Notes: generated by a model from the letters alone, not told the origin. DNA of 14,779 nucleotides from Glomus cerebriforme (GCA_003550305.1 QKYT01000211.1:25723-40501), one strand, 5' to 3'. Counted from the stretch's first letter, positions 1 to 8,198 are shown. Translations and numbers: made by a program.

Positions 1-2
1 GA

Positions 3-74
3 TTTGCCTATGAAACATTAATAAATTTACTAATGGATGAGGAATTACATTTTGGAGCGTTTGGACATTTATGA
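3..74 (+). pseudogene. 3' end of an unrecognised open frame or exon
   Basis: A plus-strand frame is open from the window edge (codon at 3-5) to a TGA at 72-74, giving about 23 residues ending ...HFGAFGHL. The residue mix (MDEELHF, GAFGHL) looks more protein-like than the surrounding AT-rich sequence. It is cut by the window edge, so neither its start nor any upstream exon can be seen. No family is recognised. It could be a last exon, a gene relic or chance. Confidence 0.25.
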
Positions 75-229
75 ACTACTCCAGTATCACCCTACCAAGT
101 TATTTGGTCATAACTGCTTCAAAAAAAAACATAATTCACATATTGCAAATATAAATAAATATTTAATTATAGCATTTATTAAATTTAACAATTATTTATG
201 TTATCTATTTTTTTTTTTATTATAAACTA
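75..229. other. AT-rich flank outside element A
   Basis: This stretch is AT-rich and ends in a poly-T run directly before the element A inverted repeat. A 62-codon open frame crosses it, but its composition is that of random AT-rich DNA (poly-K, then poly-N/F/L). I see no gene here. Confidence 0.5.
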
Positions 230-480
230 GGCGTAACCCGTCGCGCTACGCCGGGAATAGGACTTGCCTATCAAGTTAATTATATTTATATTATTTGCTA
301 TGTAATAGGCCTAGATTTTTACTATTATTATGATGAGGTTAGAAGAAAATAGATGTAATTTTATAATTATCTACTACTAATTAGTATTAGTAAAATGTCA
401 ATTATCAAAAATCAAAAGGTCTTAACTTTTAAGTATAGATCAAGCACAGATCCGCACAATTTAAAGACTATTTATATAAA
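230..480 (+). repeat. Element A left terminal inverted repeat
   Basis: It pairs with 4171-4460 in reverse complement. Shared blocks, outer to inner, are the GC-rich tip, GGAATAGGACTTGCCTATCA, AATAGGCCTAGATTTT, AGAAGAAAATAGATGTAAT, TCTTAACTTTTAAGTATAGAT and CACAGATCCGCACAATTTAA. The outer 26 bp hold six CpG sites and can fold on themselves (GGCGTA at 230-235 with TACGCC, and CCCG with CGGG). The rest of the repeat is AT-rich. Confidence 0.8.
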
Positions 481-970
481 CGTTAGGTTCCACAGGAATT
501 TTTTAGAGATACTGTATTAAAAAAAGTCTTTCAGTTTCCGGTTTCTGTAAAAGAATTACTATAGATTTTTTTTTTTTTTTGAAAATTTTGTTAAGAGGTG
601 ATACGTTCAATTTTTACTTTTTAAAAGTTTATTCTCAATTTTTGAGTTTGTTATTCATTTGACACATTTCTCCTTTTAGTAAATGTATATATAAGACTAA
701 TTAGAGTACTAGTACAAGATGTTAATAACCGGTCATCAAATACATGTACTGCAATATTATTGTGTAATTTATCAATGATCGATGATCGATGATCATGATA
801 ATTTTCTAATAATAACAAAAGAAAAAATAAAATTGTATAAAATTTTCAAATGAATGAATAAAATTTATATTAATTTTGCGCAAATAAATTAAAGACACTA
901 ACGGAATAAGACATATTATTTCCTTTATACTGTATATGAGATCTTTCTCATGAAAAAACTGGTCATTTTT
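481..970. other. AT-rich non-coding stretch inside element A
   Basis: Apart from the small GATC-rich repeat near 775 and short palindromes such as GTACTAGTAC, I see no gene, RNA or repeat structure here. Confidence 0.5.
775..798 (+). repeat. Short ATGATCG tandem repeat
   Basis: The 7-bp unit GATGATC is repeated about three times and runs into a GATCATGAT palindrome. It is a simple microsatellite inside otherwise unremarkable AT-rich DNA. Confidence 0.6.
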
Positions 971-1011
971 GAGTCTCTTCTAATTGACTGGTTTGATTTA
1001 GATTAGAATTC

Positions 1012-1669
1012 TTTCTTTAATTAAATGAAAATAGTCAGATTTATTAAAATTATACTGTAAATTTGTCATTATGATAATTAACTAAAAATATAATAAAATA
1101 TAAAATATTTATAGTTTCTTTTCGCTGTAATATTTATACACTACATTATGTATTTAACATCATATTTTTTTAAAGTTAAAATATTGTAAATTATTAATAA
1201 CTGAAATTGAATGTATATTCATAAAAAGGATTCATACTTCCATTGTACAAATCTATTTTCTTTTGAGATTAAAATTTTGATTTAAAGATTTCAAATTAGT
1301 AATTTTACATTATCTTAATAATATTAAAAAGAATTTTACAAAAGTATTATAGACTATTAAATTATAAATTGTTAGTTATTGTTATGAAAAATTTGTAATA
1401 AAAAAATAAAGTAAAATTAAAAATGAACTTTCTAAAATTTTAATATTGTGACCTATATCCTCCATTTATATAATTTGTTGTTTCATTTTTCATATTTCTG
1501 ATTTTTCCAGTATTCCTTCATTATCCTTTTCTAATTTATTTCTAGTATTTCTATTTCTATTTTGTTTTTATATCATCATTTCGCTACCTTACTACATCTT
1601 TCAATTTTCATATATCATATTTTTTTAAAATTTCACTCAAATTTCTTGTTCATAATTTTTCCTCCTATT
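1012..1669. other. AT-rich interior of element C, no gene seen
   Basis: This is strongly AT-rich sequence with stops in all frames at short spacing. From about 1440 onward the plus strand becomes pyrimidine-rich, which on the minus strand gives lysine/glutamate-rich scraps too broken to annotate. Confidence 0.5.
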
Positions 1670-1922
1670 TTAATTATATTCTTTTAGTATTTTTTCATAA
1701 AGTATCCTTTCAGTCATTTTAATTATTTTGTCAGGATCCTCTGTTAAAACTTCTTTCACTTATTAATTCCTTTAACTTGTTATTTATCCTTTTTTCTTTC
1801 ATTTTCACCTTCTTCATTGATATATTAATCTGTTCAATATTCATTTTCTCTGTTATCTTAGGCTTGTTTTCTGTTACATATTTCTGTTCTTTATCTTCTT
1901 TCTTCTTATTGAAATGATAATC
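1670..1922 (-). pseudogene. Decayed charged open frame inside element C
   Basis: On the minus strand one frame is open from 1922 to a TGA at 1733-1731 (63 codons). It is very rich in K and E, with segments KPKITEKMNIEQI and KELISER. At about 1738 a different frame takes over (TEDPDKIIKMTERILYEKIL) and runs to a TAA at 1672-1670. A sudden change of frame with preserved amphipathic, charged character suggests a real coding region broken by a small indel. No family is recognised. A retroelement or transposon origin is only a guess from its position between inverted repeats. Confidence 0.3.
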
Positions 1923-2012
1923 TTAGTCCTCTATATCGCTTCATAAATAGAAAATAAATAATGGATATAGGGAATTCTAGTCTAAACCAAACCAGCAAGT
2001 TAGGAGAGACTC

Positions 2013-2261
2013 GACTATCTGACTGGTTTTTCCTTGCCTGTAACGAGGAAAGTCAACTCATATACAGTATAAGGAAATTAAAGTGGGGTTTAAATAAAGA
2101 GGGTTTTAGTTTTTTAAAAATGAAAAATAAAATAATAGAGAAAAAAAATTTAGGTATTTATATATTAATTGAACATTTGATATATATATCATATTTACAA
2201 AGTACGTGTCATAAGATTTTATTTGTAATATAGTCATAACATAAGTGACATTACACACTTC
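2013..2261. other. Region between element C and the methyltransferase relic
   Basis: A 90-codon open frame (1961-2233, plus) crosses this stretch. Its first third is the element C inverted repeat and its remainder is AT-rich, so I do not call it a gene. Nothing else is visible. Confidence 0.45.
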
Positions 2262-3291
2262 TATAAAAAAGAAAGTTGTCAAGTTTTAATTAATGATAAA
2301 TCCTTTACTTTTAATAATAAAGATTCTATTGATAAAGATTTTAATAAAAAATTATCTTATGATCTTAAATTATACTTTGATAATGAATTTATAAGATTAA
2401 ATTTAGAACATTATTTAATTGGCAAGTAATTTTTCTTCCCTTATGGAACAAAATTTATTATTAGGTGGTATAAAAGTACTTGTTATAAATTATGGATATG
2501 GCAAAAGAATATCATCCTTCAAATACTTTTATTGGTATAGATATTTTATCAATATTTCCAAATGATGAAAATTCTCATTTACCTAATGCTGGTTTTATAC
2601 AATGTGATTTAATTAATAGAATTCCTTTTCCTGATTCTTCTTTTGATTTTGTTTTTGAAAGATTTATTGTTTATTCTAATTTTATGGAATTATCTTTTTT
2701 TCTGAAATGATACTGTTTTAAAACCTGGTGGTTATTTAGAAATTATGGAATATAATGTAAATTATTATAATCCTGGTCCAATAACTTTAAATAGAAATGA
2801 AGGTATAGTAATAAAAAAAATGGAATCGTATATATATAATTATATAATTACGGAAATTTTTCAAGTATTTTTTTTAACCCTTATTTTAATTCTTAGATAT
2901 TTGAATTCCAAAGGAATCGATCCTGAAACTACCACAAACTTAATTCCTCAAATGATGCAATCAGAACAATCACTATTGGATTTTAATAAACAAGATATTA
3001 AAAGTCTGTCCGATAGGTCGTTGGGATGGAAATTAAGTATAAAAAAAAGTAATGATAACAAGAATTTTTTTTTAATTAATAATGTTCATTTATTTTTATT
3101 TTTTTTTATCTTTTATTAAAAGTTAAATAGTTATGAAACAACTCAAAAAGCTTTAAACAAATAATTTCAACCAGGTTTAACCAAAGAGGAAGTGAAAGAT
3201 ATAATTACTTCTATCATAAAATGAATTTGATGAATATAAAACTCAAATCGGAAGTTTTAGATATTTTGCTCGAAAAAAAAATTCATTTTAA
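2262..3291 (+). pseudogene. SAM-dependent methyltransferase pseudogene (class I, Methyltransf_25/11-like)
   Basis: A degraded coding region is readable across several frames. From 2262 one frame gives a lead-in (YKKESCQVLINDKSF ... FDNEFIRLNLEHYL) up to a stop near 2429. A shifted frame follows with NFSSLMEQNLLLGGIKVL. At 2492 MDMAKEY.PSNTFIGIDI begins, with the acidic residue that closes strand 2, then FIQCDL and PFPDSSFDFVFERF. After two further frame breaks comes TVLKPGGYLEIMEY at ~2716-2758. The C-terminal part (YLNSKGIDPE, QSLLDFNKQDIKSLS, LNSYETTQKALNK, LTKEEVKDIIT, NEFDEYK, FRYFARK) continues to TAA at 3289-3291. The glycine-rich SAM-binding loop (motif I) is missing: after KVL the expected DxGxGxG reads V-I-N-Y and is followed by a frame-shifting deletion. 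Intron-like AT-rich inserts lie near 2808-2896 and 3037-3120. The order of motifs makes the family call fairly safe. The gene cannot make an active enzyme. Confidence 0.75.
2808..2896 (+). other. Intron-like insert in the methyltransferase pseudogene
   Basis: GTAATA at 2808 and a pyrimidine-rich tract ending TTCTTAG at 2896 bracket a lysine/isoleucine/tyrosine-rich insert between the conserved segments NPGPITLNRNEG and YLNSKGIDPE. Exact GT-AG removal leaves the downstream frame one base off. Either the splice sites have drifted or another indel is present. The flanking match to family order supports an intron, but not its exact ends. Confidence 0.4.
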
Positions 3292-3449
3292 TTATTTTAA
3301 AACTTTTTTTATATATTATATACATGATTTATTTAATAATTTATTTTCATAATATTCTCCTCTTTTTTTATCCCAAAATAATCTGCTAGATACTATATCC
3401 CAAAAAAAATGGTTAAATAGATTTATTTATTTATTAATGTATTTAAACA

Positions 3450-3515
3450 TTAAATGAAAAAGATGATGAAATAAAACAAATCGATATTTCAGAGATATTA
3501 GATATTAATGGAATT
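3450..3515 (+). pseudogene. Short exon-like coding scrap
   Basis: A plus-strand segment reads LNEKDDEIKQIDISEILDI, with coding-like composition between AT-only stretches. It is followed by TTTTAATTAG (a 3' splice-like site near 3539) and more short open bits (GNGQIINTELNEE near 3540-3580, EFENTYRQR near 3640-3668). Together they look like the remains of a multi-exon gene. No family is recognised. Confidence 0.25.
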
Positions 3516-3910
3516 TTTTTTTACCTTTTTTTTTAATTAGGGAATGGACAGATTATTAATACAGAGTTGAATGAGGAATATTTTTAATCTAATAACATAA
3601 TTTTCAGAATTTATTTTATTTTACATATTTTCTTATAGAATTTGAGAATACATATAGACAACGCAACTAAAATATTCATCTTAATAATTCATGGTATGAA
3701 AAAATAATTATTTGATTAAAAAAATTAATACGAAATATAAATTATTATAATGATTAGAAAATAAATCATGTACTGTATATCACCAGATGCAACTTAGGAT
3801 TGCGCCATAAGAGTGTACATTCCAGTGATATGTGATGAACAATTGTTCTATTTTATATTACAAACTAAAAAAAGTTTAGTATTTATTAGTAAGATAACAA
3901 AATAGGACGA

Positions 3911-4100
3911 AAATAATAAATTTTGTGGTTACCTGACTGCTGTGATGGTTATGGTCTGGTATTCTGAAACCTTCCAAGAAGGTGGAGAGGTGGGAAGATC
4001 TGAAACTAACAAAATTTTTTAAAAAAAAACGTTTTTTTTTATTGGTTAATTAATAAAAATAATGCTGAAATAATAAATTTTGCGATTACCCGATCACTGC
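3911..4100 (+). repeat. Imperfect direct repeat pair
   Basis: AAATAATAAATTTTG followed by (TG/CG)(G/A)TTACC(T/C)GA occurs at 3911-3942 and again at 4068-4100, both leading into a (C)TGC motif. The two copies lie ~157 bp apart, just inside the right inverted repeat of element A. They may be subterminal repeats of that element. Confidence 0.45.
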
Positions 4101-4126
4101 AGCGAAAACATTGTACTGCGGTTTAC

Positions 4127-4147
4127 CATCTATCTATCTATCTATAT
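4127..4147 (+). repeat. ATCT microsatellite
   Basis: Tandem ATCT/TCTA units run into TATATAATTAAAA, abutting the inner end of the right inverted repeat. A similar TATATCTATATCTATAACTAAAAA tract precedes the related copy at 13010-13033, so the simple repeat seems to belong to the repeat family. Confidence 0.55.
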
Positions 4148-4170
4148 AATTAAAAAAAAAGTTGAGCCTG

Positions 4171-4460
4171 TATAAATAAATAGTCTTTAAATTGTGCGGA
4201 TCTGTGCCTAATCTATACTTAAAAGTTAAGATCTTTTGATTGGCAAATTTATGTTAATACTTAAAAGTTAAGACCTTTTGATCAGCAAATTTCGGTAATT
4301 CTAATACTAATTATATAAATTTATTACATCTATTTTCTTCTAAACTCATCATAATAATAGTAAAATCTAGGCCTATTACATAGAAAATATAAACATGCTA
4401 TTGTTATTCTCTTAACTTGATAGGCAAGTCCTATTCCCGGCGCAGCGCGACGGTTACGCC
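4171..4460 (-). repeat. Element A right terminal inverted repeat
   Basis: This is the reverse complement of 230-480, about 40 bp longer because a block is duplicated inside it (4216-4250 and 4258-4292). The tip CCCGGCGCAGCGCGACGGTT again holds six CpG sites counting to 4460. One hairpin pair is changed relative to the left tip (TGCGCC instead of TACGCC in the same reading direction), so the stem keeps a wobble pair. Confidence 0.8.
4216..4292. repeat. Tandem duplication inside the right inverted repeat
   Basis: Two 35-bp copies lie 42 bp apart: TACTTAAAAGTTAAGATCTT... at 4216-4250 and TACTTAAAAGTTAAGACCTT... at 4258-4292. Both run on to GCAAATTT. The left inverted repeat has one copy only, so the duplication arose on the right end after the two ends became separate sequences. 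Confidence 0.75.
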
Positions 4461-5048
4461 TTGTTTCTAATAAAAATAATTAGTAATTATCCTAATTTAT
4501 TAAAACAATACAACAAAACAATAATAAAAAAATCATACCCTTTTTAGTTAGGTTAAATTTTCGAGTTTTTTTTTTTTTAGCCAAATTAATTTGTCTCCCA
4601 TTTTTTTTATATAACTTCAGTCATAAGAGTCATGACTATCAGCTATATAAACTCATACTTAATTCCAACCGTATTTTATAATTTCGGCCAGAATTAAATT
4701 ATCTTGTCACGTGCCGAATTAATTCTTTATGTATAACTTTGTGTAATAACAAAATGATTACAATCGCAAACAATTATATTATGCTATCATAATTTCTATT
4801 TATCATACATCCCATGACTATAACAAAATTACAGATCAGGAAGGAAATATGGTTTGTTACACTTACCCAAAATATAGGTCACGTTATACAACCCTTTCAT
4901 AATTTGTCATACAGCACTTGAAGACTATCCTTTTTTTGTCATAAACATAACAAATTTCGTATTTATTTTTATCGCAAAAAAAAAAAAATAAAATAAAAAA
5001 AATAAAATCTCTTTATCAAAAAAGGATATCAACTCACACGAAAACAAA
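4461..5048. promoter_or_regulatory. Upstream region of the Sel1-repeat gene
   Basis: This is AT-rich DNA between element A and the start codon at 5049. It contains a TATATAA at 4644-4650, a palindromic CACGTG (E-box, a site for bHLH regulators) at 4708-4713 and a CACGTTA near 4879. A long poly-A/AAAATAAA tract lies at 4977-5007. The start context is ACAAAATGG, a good fungal initiation context. The TATA is ~400 bp upstream of the ATG, so its link to this gene is uncertain. Confidence 0.35.
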
Positions 5049-8000
5049 ATGGATCTTGAAATGGATATTGAAAATGATGATAATTCCTTAGAACAATTTC
5101 TTACCGATTTTTATCATAAGGTTATATACTATATGAGCGATATTGAAAGCTTTGAAATTGACTTAATTGAATGGATAAATAATATAAAAGATTTACAAGA
5201 CATAGAGCTTAAAACAATTATTGAATTAATGGAAGATCATGAACAAAATGAATCATGGTTTTCTACTTTAATCGGATTTTTTTATCAACATGGGATTGGA
5301 ACAAATGTAAACAGAGATAAAGCAATTGAATTATACTTATTAACTCTTAATAATATTGAAAATAAGGAAATTTTAAATCATTCAAATAATGATCATTTAA
5401 GAATTTATAATATTATTATTGGAAAATATTTGTTAACATTATTTTATTATAAAGAAATTATTTTACACAAAAGAAATTCGTTTAATTGGGCTATACAATT
5501 AGCAAATAAGGAAAATTCTTTTGCACAATGTCAAATAGGGGATTGTTATTATTATGGTAAAAGTGTTAATATTGATAAAAGAAAAGCATTTGAATGGTAT
5601 TTGAAATCAGCAGAAGGAGAAAATTCAATTGCGCAAAATAATTTAGGTTATTGTTATCAACATGGAATTGGAATAGATATGGATAAAAAGAAAGCATTTG
5701 AATGGTATTTGAAATCATCTAAAGGAGGAAATCCGGGAGGACAAGAAAATTTAGGTTATTGCTATCAATATGGAATTGGAGTAAATACAGATGAAAAGAA
5801 AGCATTTGAGTGGTATTTAGAATCTGCTAAAAGAGGAAATTATAATGCGCAAAATAGTTTAGGAATTTGTTATCAATATGGTAACGGAACGAATAAGGAT
5901 GTGAAAAAAGCATTTGAATGGTATTTAAAGTCTGCTGAAAATAGTTTGGAAGGACAAAATAATTTAGGTTATTGTTTTCAACATGGAATTGGAACATATA
6001 TAAATGAAAAAAAAGCATTTGAATGGTATTTAAAATCTGCTAAAGGGGGATATCATAATGCACAAAATAATTTAGGTAATTGTTATAAAAATGGAATAGG
6101 AACAGATAAAAATTATATTAAAGCATTTGAATGGTATTTAAAATCTACTGAAANTAGTTTAGAAGGACAAAATAATTTAGGCTATTGTTATCAATACGGT
6201 ATTGGAATATATATAGATGAAAATATGGCATTTAGATGGTATTTAAATTCAGCNGAGGGAGGGAATTTTAATGCACAAAATAATTTAGGTAATTGTTATA
6301 AAAATGGAATAGGAACAAATAAAGATTATAATAAGGCTTTCGAATGGTATATGAAATCTACCAAAGGAGGTAATTATGATGCACAAAATAATTTGGGTAA
6401 TTGTTATAGGAATGGATTAGGAACAAATAAAGATTATAATAAAGCATTCGAATGGTATTTAAAATCTGCTCAAAAAGNGAATCCGGAAGGACAAAACAAT
6501 TTAGGTTATTGCTACCAACACGGAATTGGGATAAATATAGATGAAAAAAAAGCNTTTGAATGGTATATAAAATCAGCTGAAGGTGGGAATCCGGAAGGAC
6601 AAAATAATTTAGGCAATTGTTATCAGCATGGAATTGGAACGAATATAAATAAAAAAGCAGCATTTGAATGGTATCTAAAATCTGCTATAGGAGNNAATTT
6701 NTCNGGGCAAGACAATGTAGGGTGTTGTTATCAATATGGAATTGGAGTGAATATAGATGAAAGGGAAGCATTTGAATGGTATTTAAGGTCCGCTGAAGGA
6801 GGAGATCATATTGCACAAAATAAAATAGGTGATCATTATTATCTTGGTAAAGTTGTTTGTGAAAATTACAATAAAACATTTGAATGGTATCAAAAATCTG
6901 CNGAAGGAGGAAATTTGAAAGGACAAAATAATTTAGGTTATTGCTATCAACATGGAATTGGAATAAATAAAGATGAAAAGAAAGCATTTGAATGGTATTT
7001 AAAATCAGCTGAGAAAGGGTATTTGCTAGGACAAAACAATTTAGGTTATTGTTATCAACGTGGAATTGGAGTGAATATAGATGAAAAGAAAGCATTTGAA
7101 TGGTATTTAAAATCTGCTGAAAAAGGTGATCATAGTATACAAAATACAATAGGTGATTGTTATTATTTTGGTAAAGGAATTGATAAAAATTATAGTAAAG
7201 CATTTAGTTGGTATCTAAAATCTGCTGAAGGTGGAGATTTGAACGGACAAAACAATTTAGGTTATTGCTATCAACATGGAATTGGAATAAATAAAGATGA
7301 AAATAAAGCATTTGAATGGTATTTGAAATCTGCCGAAGGAGGAAATCATCATGCACAAAATGAGGTGGGAAACTATTATTATTTCGGTAAGGGTTTTGAT
7401 AGAAATTATGGTAAAGCTTTTGAATGGTATTTAAAATCCGCTGAAGGAGGAAATAATAATGCACAGAATAAAATCGGTGAGTGTTATTATTTTGGCAAAG
7501 GAGTTGAAAAAAATTATATTGGGGCACTTGAATGGTATTTAATGTCTGCCGAAAATGGAAATCATAATGCACAAAATAAAATTGGTGATTGTTATTATTT
7601 TGGCAAAGGAACTGAAATAGATTATTTTGAAGCATATAGATGGTATTTTGAATCAGCTTTAAGAGGAAATTTAAAGGGACAAAATAATTTAGGTTATTGC
7701 TATCAATATGGAATCGGAACAAATAAAGATGAAAAGAAAGCAATAAAATGGTATTTAAAATCTGCTGAAGGAGGAAATCACAACGCGCAAAATAGGACGG
7801 GTTATTGTTACCAACGTGGAATTGGAATAAACGTAGATAAAAAGAAAGCATTTAAATGGTATTTAAAATCTGCCGAAGGAAGAAATCTAAAAGGACAAAA
7901 TAATTTAGGATATTGTTATCAATATGGGATTGGAGTGAATAAAGATGAAAAGAAAGCATTTGAATTATATTTAAAGTCTGCTAAAGGAGGATATAATGAT

Positions 8001-8198
8001 GCACAATATAATTTAGGTATTTGCTACCAACATGGAATTGGGGTGAATAAAAATGAAAAGAAAGCATTTGAATTATATTTAAAATCTGTTGAAGGAGGAA
8101 ATCATAATGCACAATATAATTTGGCGTTTTGTTATAAAAATGGGTTAGGAACAAATAAAAATTTAAGAAAAGCATTTGAATTGTATTTAATTTTATAA
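5049..8198 (+). CDS. Sel1-like repeat (SLR) protein, 1049 aa, standalone
   Basis: An intronless open frame runs from ATG 5049 to TAA 8196-8198. Residues 1-70 are an acidic N-terminal region (MDLEMDIENDDNSLEQF...). Residues ~74-105 carry one divergent Sel1 unit (LIGFFYQHGIGTNVNRDKAI), followed by a linker with hydrophobic stretches. From residue 156 to the end come 25 tandem units of 36 residues (two of 35, the last truncated at 32). The consensus is AQNNLGYCYQHGIGxNxDEK then KAFEWYLKSAEGGN. A second unit type reads NKIGDCYYFGKG and is found as units 2, 14, 17 and 19-21. Sel1 units are antiparallel helix pairs that stack into a solenoid and act as protein-binding scaffolds. In Glomeromycotina they are often fused to protein kinases, but no kinase domain is present here. 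There is no clear signal peptide or membrane span, so it is probably cytosolic. Nine N bases give seven or so ambiguous residues. The protein class is certain; its partners and pathway are unknown. Confidence 0.95.
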   Translation: MDLEMDIENDDNSLEQFLTDFYHKVIYYMSDIESFEIDLIEWINNIKDLQDIELKTIIELMEDHEQNESWFSTLIGFFYQHGIGTNVNRDKAIELYLLTLNNIENKEILNHSNNDHLRIYNIIIGKYLLTLFYYKEIILHKRNSFNWAIQLANKENSFAQCQIGDCYYYGKSVNIDKRKAFEWYLKSAEGENSIAQNNLGYCYQHGIGIDMDKKKAFEWYLKSSKGGNPGGQENLGYCYQYGIGVNTDEKKAFEWYLESAKRGNYNAQNSLGICYQYGNGTNKDVKKAFEWYLKSAENSLEGQNNLGYCFQHGIGTYINEKKAFEWYLKSAKGGYHNAQNNLGNCYKNGIGTDKNYIKAFEWYLKSTEXSLEGQNNLGYCYQYGIGIYIDENMAFRWYLNSXEGGNFNAQNNLGNCYKNGIGTNKDYNKAFEWYMKSTKGGNYDAQNNLGNCYRNGLGTNKDYNKAFEWYLKSAQKXNPEGQNNLGYCYQHGIGINIDEKKXFEWYIKSAEGGNPEGQNNLGNCYQHGIGTNINKKAAFEWYLKSAIGXNXXGQDNVGCCYQYGIGVNIDEREAFEWYLRSAEGGDHIAQNKIGDHYYLGKVVCENYNKTFEWYQKSXEGGNLKGQNNLGYCYQHGIGINKDEKKAFEWYLKSAEKGYLLGQNNLGYCYQRGIGVNIDEKKAFEWYLKSAEKGDHSIQNTIGDCYYFGKGIDKNYSKAFSWYLKSAEGGDLNGQNNLGYCYQHGIGINKDENKAFEWYLKSAEGGNHHAQNEVGNYYYFGKGFDRNYGKAFEWYLKSAEGGNNNAQNKIGECYYFGKGVEKNYIGALEWYLMSAENGNHNAQNKIGDCYYFGKGTEIDYFEAYRWYFESALRGNLKGQNNLGYCYQYGIGTNKDEKKAIKWYLKSAEGGNHNAQNRTGYCYQRGIGINVDKKKAFKWYLKSAEGRNLKGQNNLGYCYQYGIGVNKDEKKAFELYLKSAKGGYNDAQYNLGICYQHGIGVNKNEKKAFELYLKSVEGGNHNAQYNLAFCYKNGLGTNKNLRKAFELYLIL
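5514..8195 (+). repeat. 108-bp tandem coding repeat (25 Sel1 units)
   Basis: The DNA repeats with a 108-bp period matching the 36-residue Sel1 unit. The block AAAGCATTTGAATGGTATTT recurs in most units with few changes, so neighbouring copies are close at nucleotide level. This fits expansion by recent unequal exchange. Units at residues starting SLEGQ (units 6 and 8) follow units that are one codon short. The low stop density produces long spurious minus-strand frames across the array. Confidence 0.9.

Larger units (their letters stand above)
971..2012. mobile_element. Element C: nested ~1 kb inverted-repeat unit
   Basis: Positions 971-1011 and 1972-2012 are reverse complements with about 35 of 41 bases identical by eye. 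The shared core is GAATTCTA.TCTAAA.CAAACCAG at the inner side and AGAGACTC at the outer side. Weaker similarity continues outward (TGACCAGTTTTTTC on one side against TGACTGGTTTTTCC on the other), so the unit may span about 950-2035. The interior is AT-rich with one decayed minus-strand frame. It resembles a MITE or a shrunken DNA transposon inserted in element A. Target-site duplications were not identified. Confidence 0.55.
3292..4170. other. AT-rich right interior of element A
   Basis: Apart from the exon-like scrap at 3450-3515, an imperfect direct repeat pair and a TCTA microsatellite, this stretch has no gene. A small inverted pair (ATATCAC near 3778 and GTGATAT near 3816) flanks a comparatively GC-balanced 30-bp core. 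Confidence 0.45.
230..4460. mobile_element. Element A: 4.2 kb unit with long terminal inverted repeats
   Basis: The two ends are reverse complements over about 250-290 bp, starting with GGCGTAAC at 230 and ending with GTTACGCC at 4460. The similarity runs inward to about 480 and 4171. Fainter similarity continues outward: TTTTTATTA..AAAC on the left (214-229) matches the right flank in reverse complement. The true termini may therefore lie a few bases further out, and no clean target-site duplication is visible. The interior holds element C, a methyltransferase pseudogene and AT-rich DNA, but no recognisable intact transposase. Long inverted repeats suggest a non-autonomous DNA transposon, perhaps Mutator-like, but the superfamily is not established. 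Confidence 0.65.

Noticed and set aside
37..225. 62-codon plus-strand ORF at the left edge
   Set aside because: It is low-complexity AT-rich translation. The more protein-like frame here is the different one ending at 74.
1961..2233. 90-codon plus-strand ORF starting MDIGNSSLNQ
   Set aside because: Its first ~17 codons are the element C inverted repeat (1972-2012) and its end is random AT-rich sequence. No family resemblance was seen.
5827..8175. Five minus-strand open frames (64-215 codons) opposite the Sel1 gene, all with MLSFHLY..FQFHVDNNN-like repeats
   Set aside because: They are antisense shadows of the 108-bp coding repeat. The repeat unit lacks stops in that frame, so the openness is copied 25 times, and the composition is that of reversed Sel1 codons.
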